A stretch of 16,994 nt of DNA from Acidimicrobiia bacterium (lineage in GTDB: Bacteria > Actinomycetota > Acidimicrobiia > IMCC26256 > JAENVU01): assembly GCA_016650415.1 (NCBI GenBank), contig JAENVU010000102.1, forward strand, positions 1-16,994. The letters run 5' to 3'. Each line of letters opens with the position of its first letter. Position 1 is the stretch's first letter. Shown piece by piece: positions 13,992 to 16,994 of this stretch. The notes beneath the pieces are model-generated. The model saw only the letters and a list, made by a program, of their open reading frames with translations, made no database searches and was not told the origin of the DNA. The position numbers and the translations under genes were made by a program.

Positions 13992-15359
13992 ATGGTCCAG
14001 ATCTTCGACTCCTTGGCGAAACGCGACGTCGAACTCACGACGCGCGTCGACGGCGCGGTGTCGATGTACGTCTGCGGCCCGACGGTCTACGACGTGCCCC
14101 ACGTCGGTCACGGCCGCACCGCGGTCGTCTACGACGTGATTCGCCGGTATCTGGAATGGATCGGGAATGACGTCACGTTCGTCGGGAACGTCACCAATGT
14201 CGAAGACAAGATCATCGCTCGCGCGGCGCAAGAGGGGACCAGCGAGCGCGAACTCGCGGACCGGTACGAGGCCGTGTACTGGGCGGAACTCGATCGTCTG
14301 AATGTGGGTCGGCCCGACGCGGTGCCGCGCGCAACCGAGTTCGTCCAACCGATGATCGATCTCATTGCGGATCTCGTCGATCGGGGCCGGGCGTACGTGA
14401 TCGAAGGTGAGGGCGTCTACTTCTCGGTCGAGAGCTACCCGGGGTACGGCGACCTCTCGGGTCGACGGTTGTCGGACTTGCTCGAGGGCGCCGGCGCGCG
14501 GGTCGAGGTCGACGAGCGCAAGCGCAGCCCGGTCGACTTCGCGGTGTGGAAGGCCGCCAAGCCCGGCGAGCCGGATTGGGAGTCGCCGTGGGGACGCGGT
14601 CGACCCGGTTGGCACATTGAATGCTCGGCGATGTCGTTGGAGATTCTCGGTGAGAGCTTCGATCTCCACGGCGGCGGCGACGACCTCGTGTTCCCCCACC
14701 ACGAGAACGAACGGGCCCAGGCCGAGGGGGCAGGACATGCGTTCGCCCGCCACTGGATTCACTCGGGCATGGTGATGGTCGGCGGCGAGAAGATGGCGAA
14801 GTCGACCGGTAACTTCACGACGCTCGGCGATGCGCTCGATCAGTACGGCCCACGGGCCTTCCGGCTCGCGGTGGTGCAGGTGCACTACCGCTCGCAGATG
14901 GAGTTGACCGCGACCGAGCTGGGCGCGGCCGCCGAAGGTCTGCTGCGGATCGACAACCTGCTCCGCCGGGCGGCTCGGGAGGGCGTGCCCGATGGAACCC
15001 CGGACCCCGGGATCGTCACGGGGTTCCGGGCTGCCATGGATCACGATTTCGGGACTCCGGGGGCGATGGCCGCGGTGTTCGACGCAGTGCGACGGGCCAA
15101 CTCGGCGATGGATGCCGGTGACCACACGGCCGCCAGTGGGTTCGTGGCTGCGGTTCGCAGCCTGCTCGACGCCCTCGGGTTCCCGTCGGTGGATGCGGAC
15201 GCGGGCGATGACGTGGGCGAGATCGACGCGCTCGTCGCCGAGCGTGAGGCCGCGCGCGGGTCGCGCGACTTCGCTCGTGCGGATGAGATCCGCGACGAAC
15301 TCGCGGCGCGGGGTATCACCATCGAGGACAGCGCGCACGGCACGACCTGGCACCGATGA
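13992..15359 (+). CDS. cysS: Cysteinyl-tRNA synthetase
   Basis: A 455-residue class I synthetase that charges tRNA-Cys. The HIGH motif is HVGH (37-40) and the KMSKS loop is KMAKS (267-271). The zinc ligands align with the E. coli enzyme shifted by two: Cys28, Cys211 (HIECSAMS), His236 and Glu240 (FPHHENE). The length and the C-terminal DALR-like helical region fit CysS. I favour CysS over the related mycothiol ligase MshC because of length (MshC is about 410 residues) and the neighbours ispDF-rlmB, the usual cysS context in actinobacteria. The start is fixed by the leaderless -10. The stop codon overlaps the rlmB start (ATGA). Confidence 0.95.
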   Translation: MVQIFDSLAKRDVELTTRVDGAVSMYVCGPTVYDVPHVGHGRTAVVYDVIRRYLEWIGNDVTFVGNVTNVEDKIIARAAQEGTSERELADRYEAVYWAELDRLNVGRPDAVPRATEFVQPMIDLIADLVDRGRAYVIEGEGVYFSVESYPGYGDLSGRRLSDLLEGAGARVEVDERKRSPVDFAVWKAAKPGEPDWESPWGRGRPGWHIECSAMSLEILGESFDLHGGGDDLVFPHHENERAQAEGAGHAFARHWIHSGMVMVGGEKMAKSTGNFTTLGDALDQYGPRAFRLAVVQVHYRSQMELTATELGAAAEGLLRIDNLLRRAAREGVPDGTPDPGIVTGFRAAMDHDFGTPGAMAAVFDAVRRANSAMDAGDHTAASGFVAAVRSLLDALGFPSVDADAGDDVGEIDALVAEREAARGSRDFARADEIRDELAARGITIEDSAHGTTWHR

Positions 15360-16195
15360 ACGGCCGACCCCCGCGCCGGGGAGGTCCCGCCCGCGGAGGT
15401 TCGGAACGACGCAGCCGTCCACCCCGCAGTGACGACGGTGGTGACGAAGGCATCGGCGGCGATCACGTCGAAGGCTTCCACGCGGTTCGAGAGTTGCTTC
15501 GCGCCGGACGGCGTCGCGTCCACGAGATCTGGGTCGTCGAACGCGCCGCGGGGGTGGACGAGATCGAGCAACTCGCACAGCGTGCCGGAGTGCGCGTTCG
15601 CCGCGTGAACGCCGCGAATCTCGCGGAGCGAGCGCGGTCGGAGGCACCGCAGGGCGTGATGGCTCACGCCGATGCGGTCACCCCGGCGAAGGTCGAGTCC
15701 TTGCTCGGCGCGGAGCTGCCGTTCGTGGTCGCCCTCGATGGTGTGACCGATCCCGGCAATCTCGGTGCCATCCTGCGCACGGCGGAGACCGCGGGTGTGA
15801 CCGGCGTCGTGTTCCCCCGTCACCGTTCGGCGCGACTGAGCCCCAGCGCGTTGAAGGCCGCCGCCGGTGCCGTCGAGTACGTCCCGATCGCGACGGTCGC
15901 GGGGATCCCGGCGTTTCTCGACGCGGCGCGGCGGGCAGGAATCTGGACCGTCGGGCTCGATGCCGACGGATCGACCACGGTCGCAGACCTCGCGGTCGCG
16001 GACGGGCCCGTCGTCGTCGTGCTCGGCGCCGAGGGCCGTGGCCTCTCGAGGCTGACCCGAGAACGGTGTGACGTGATCGCGTCGATTCCGCTCCACGGAC
16101 GGCTCGAGAGCATGAACGTCTCCGCGGCCGCCGCCGTTGCCCTTCATGCCGTCGCGGCGCGCCGCCAACGCGGAGCCGACCCGACCGGCTTGTAG
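15356..16195 (+). CDS. rlmB: 23S rRNA (guanosine-2'-O-)-methyltransferase RlmB-like, SpoU family
   Basis: A 279-residue SPOUT enzyme that methylates rRNA ribose using S-adenosylmethionine. After a basic, Gly/Arg-rich disordered N-terminus (residues 1-35) comes the substrate-binding domain (VEGFHAVRELLRAGRRRVHEI), then the trefoil-knot catalytic domain with motif 1 DPGNLGAILRTAETAGV, motif 2 VVLGAEGRGLS and motif 3 IPLHGRLESMNVSAAAAVALH. The target nucleotide (G2251 in E. coli) is taken from the family; specificity within TrmH/RlmB members is not certain from sequence. It overlaps cysS by four bases. Its TAG stop forms the first half of the -10 box for the tRNA gene. Confidence 0.92.
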   Translation: MNGRPPRRGGPARGGSERRSRPPRSDDGGDEGIGGDHVEGFHAVRELLRAGRRRVHEIWVVERAAGVDEIEQLAQRAGVRVRRVNAANLAERARSEAPQGVMAHADAVTPAKVESLLGAELPFVVALDGVTDPGNLGAILRTAETAGVTGVVFPRHRSARLSPSALKAAAGAVEYVPIATVAGIPAFLDAARRAGIWTVGLDADGSTTVADLAVADGPVVVVLGAEGRGLSRLTRERCDVIASIPLHGRLESMNVSAAAAVALHAVAARRQRGADPTGL

Positions 16196-16198
16196 CCT
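16193..16198 (+). promoter_or_regulatory. -10 box TAGCCT for tRNA-Thr, overlapping the rlmB stop codon
   Basis: The hexamer is identical to the cysS box. It predicts a transcript start near 16205, five bases before the mature tRNA 5' end. The first three bases are the rlmB stop codon. The tRNA may also be processed from rlmB read-through. Confidence 0.4.
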
Positions 16199-16209
16199 CC
16201 TCGGTCCCT

Positions 16210-16285
16210 GCCGGAGTAGCTCAGTTGGTAGAGCAGCGGTCTTGTAAACCGCAGGCCATCGGTTCGATCCCGATCTCCGGCTCCA
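16210..16285 (+). tRNA. tRNA-Thr (anticodon TGT)
   Basis: A complete cloverleaf: acceptor GCCGGAG (16210-16216) pairs with CTCCGGC (16275-16281). The D arm is GCTC/GAGC. The anticodon stem is GCGGT/ACCGC with loop CTTGTAA, so the anticodon TGT at 16243-16245 reads ACA. The variable loop is AGGCC. The T arm is ATCGG-TTCGATC-CCGAT. The discriminator is T and the CCA end (16283-16285) is encoded. Confidence 0.97.
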
Positions 16286-16314
16286 CGTTCCCCGTTCCGA
16301 TGCTCAGAAACCGG

Positions 16315-16320
16315 TAGGGT
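16315..16320 (+). promoter_or_regulatory. Possible -10 box TAGGGT upstream of the LytR_C gene
   Basis: Identical to the radA box, it lies in the 118-base gap after tRNA-Thr and predicts a start near 16327, a leader of about 77 bases. No start codon sits six bases downstream, so this would be a leadered mRNA. I see no other structure in the gap. Confidence 0.35.
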
Positions 16321-16403
16321 CGAGCGGGTCAGGATCGGACTCCCGGGACCCGATCACCCAAGGGGATCGTGTCGCCCGGGCTGGTACTTCGAGGCAGTCG
16401 TTG

Positions 16404-16952
16404 ATGAGCGATCCGAACGGAATGGCGAACGAGGGGCGCGGCGAAGGCCGCGGACCCCGTGGCGGACGCGGGGGTGGCGCGTCCTTCTCCGCGGCCCGGG
16501 GTGCCGGACTCGTCGCAGCCGCGGTCATTGTCGGCATCGTGCTGTTGCAGGTCATCGACGACGGCAACGACGGTCCGGTGGGCGACGGAAGCACCACCAC
16601 GTCGAGCACCGCCGTCGCGACCTCGACGCCCTCTGATACGACGGCGGGTGACACCACGGCGACGACGAAGCCGGTGACTCCGCCGGCTGAGGTCTCGGTG
16701 CTGGTCCTGAACGGTTCCGGGCGCGCCGGTGTGGCCTCCACGTTGACGAATGAGTTGAAGGCGAAGGGCTACAAGACCCTGGCGCCGAGCAACGCTCCGA
16801 CCCAGGCCGGAACCGATGTCGACTTCAAGGCGGGGAAGACCGCCGAGTGCACGACCTTGGCGCAATCGGTGGCCAAGGCGCGGGTGAAGCCGATGCCGAA
16901 TCCGCCGCCGGCAGTGTCCGAGGCCGACTGCATCGTGGTCATCGGAACCTGA
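16404..16952 (+). CDS. Membrane-anchored LytR_C-domain protein
   Basis: A 182-residue protein: a Gly/Arg-rich cytoplasmic N-terminus (1-30), one membrane helix (about 33-51, GLVAAAVIVGIVLLQVI), a Thr/Ser/Asp-rich extracellular linker (60-93), and a C-terminal LytR_C domain (96-181). That domain starts VSVLVLNGSGRAGVASTLTN, with the conserved V-x-V-L-N-G-S/T-G start, and ends DCIVVIGT. LytR_C domains occur at the end of LytR-CpsA-Psr cell-wall ligases and also alone on membrane anchors, as here. The catalytic LCP domain is absent, so it is not itself a ligase; a cell-envelope role is inferred. Two cysteines (about 149 and 176) could form a disulfide outside the cell. ATG 16404 was chosen over the adjacent TTG 16401; no good ribosome-binding site is seen. 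Confidence 0.8.
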   Translation: MSDPNGMANEGRGEGRGPRGGRGGGASFSAARGAGLVAAAVIVGIVLLQVIDDGNDGPVGDGSTTTSSTAVATSTPSDTTAGDTTATTKPVTPPAEVSVLVLNGSGRAGVASTLTNELKAKGYKTLAPSNAPTQAGTDVDFKAGKTAECTTLAQSVAKARVKPMPNPPPAVSEADCIVVIGT

Positions 16953-16956
16953 TCCC

Positions 16957-16994
16957 GGCACCAGCGCATCGGCACCAGCGCATCGGTACCAGCG
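16957..16994. repeat. 14-base tandem repeat running off the window end
   Basis: GGCACCAGCGCATC occurs at 16957-16970 and again at 16971-16984, followed by GGTACCAGCG at 16985-16994, a third partial copy with one change. The array begins five bases after the LytR_C stop and is cut by the window end, so its full length is unknown. Confidence 0.85.

Noticed and set aside
13992..15359. Mycothiol cysteine ligase MshC in place of CysS
   Set aside because: MshC derives from CysS and shares its motifs, but this protein is longer (455 residues), keeps the C-terminal helical region and sits in the standard cysS-rlmB context.
13521..15647. A 708-residue minus-strand open frame opposite ispF and cysS
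   Set aside because: Low-complexity Arg/His-rich translation with no motif. The plus strand encodes clear IspF and CysS.
1..16994. CRISPR arrays, insertion sequences, phage or toxin-antitoxin genes
   Set aside because: No regularly spaced repeats, transposase motifs or terminal inverted repeats were seen. All long gaps are under about 155 bases.

Overview
The window is high-GC, densely coding actinobacterial DNA. Gene families and order (ClpC, the DisA c-di-AMP pair radA-disA, a mycothiol-type isomerase-fold protein, and carD-PIN/TRAM-ispD-ispF-cysS-rlmB) fit Actinomycetota. Within that phylum an uncultivated Acidimicrobiia-like lineage is my best guess, by inference only. The left end lies inside clpC and the right end inside a short tandem repeat, and one gene carries two frameshifts. 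Together these look like a metagenome contig with problem spots at both ends. I see no CRISPR array, transposon, phage gene or toxin-antitoxin pair. This is mostly core genome, and no gap without a gene exceeds about 155 bases.

Layout, left to right: 1-1731 is the 3' part of clpC with an odd 411-base internal repeat. 1761-2558 is an LppM-like lipoprotein. 2567-3736 is an acyl-CoA dehydrogenase-fold flavoprotein. 3828-4445 (minus) is a HAD phosphatase. 4518-5946 is a secreted protein of unknown function broken by two frameshifts. 5996-7366 is radA and 7520-8593 is disA. 8620-9324 (minus) is a mycothiol maleylpyruvate isomerase-like protein, divergent from a dienelactone hydrolase at 9363-10103. 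10121-10786 (minus) is a Crp/Fnr regulator divergent from carD. 10879-16195 is the conserved run carD, PIN/TRAM membrane protein, ispD, ispF, cysS, rlmB. Then come tRNA-Thr(TGT) at 16210-16285 and a membrane-anchored LytR_C-domain protein at 16404-16952.

The genes serve protein quality control (ClpC), recombination and DNA-integrity signalling (RadA, DisA), control of rRNA transcription (CarD), isoprenoid precursor synthesis (IspD, IspF), cysteine charging (CysS) and 23S rRNA methylation (RlmB). ispD/ispF and cysS/rlmB overlap by ATGA and must be cotranscribed.

The most instructive signals are regulatory. (1) A TANNNT hexamer sits exactly six bases before the start codon of five genes (HAD, radA, dienelactone hydrolase, crp, cysS), with weaker versions at ispD and the isomerase, so leaderless transcription seems common here. 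(2) A perfect hairpin locks up the strong Shine-Dalgarno sequence of the PIN/TRAM gene. (3) The three convergent gene junctions each carry an inverted repeat without a T-tract. At protein level the standouts are a histone H1-like Lys/Ala tail on CarD, an IspF with its TTTE motif altered to KRGE, and a RadA with KHRFG in place of KNRFG. I found no convincing wholly new system.
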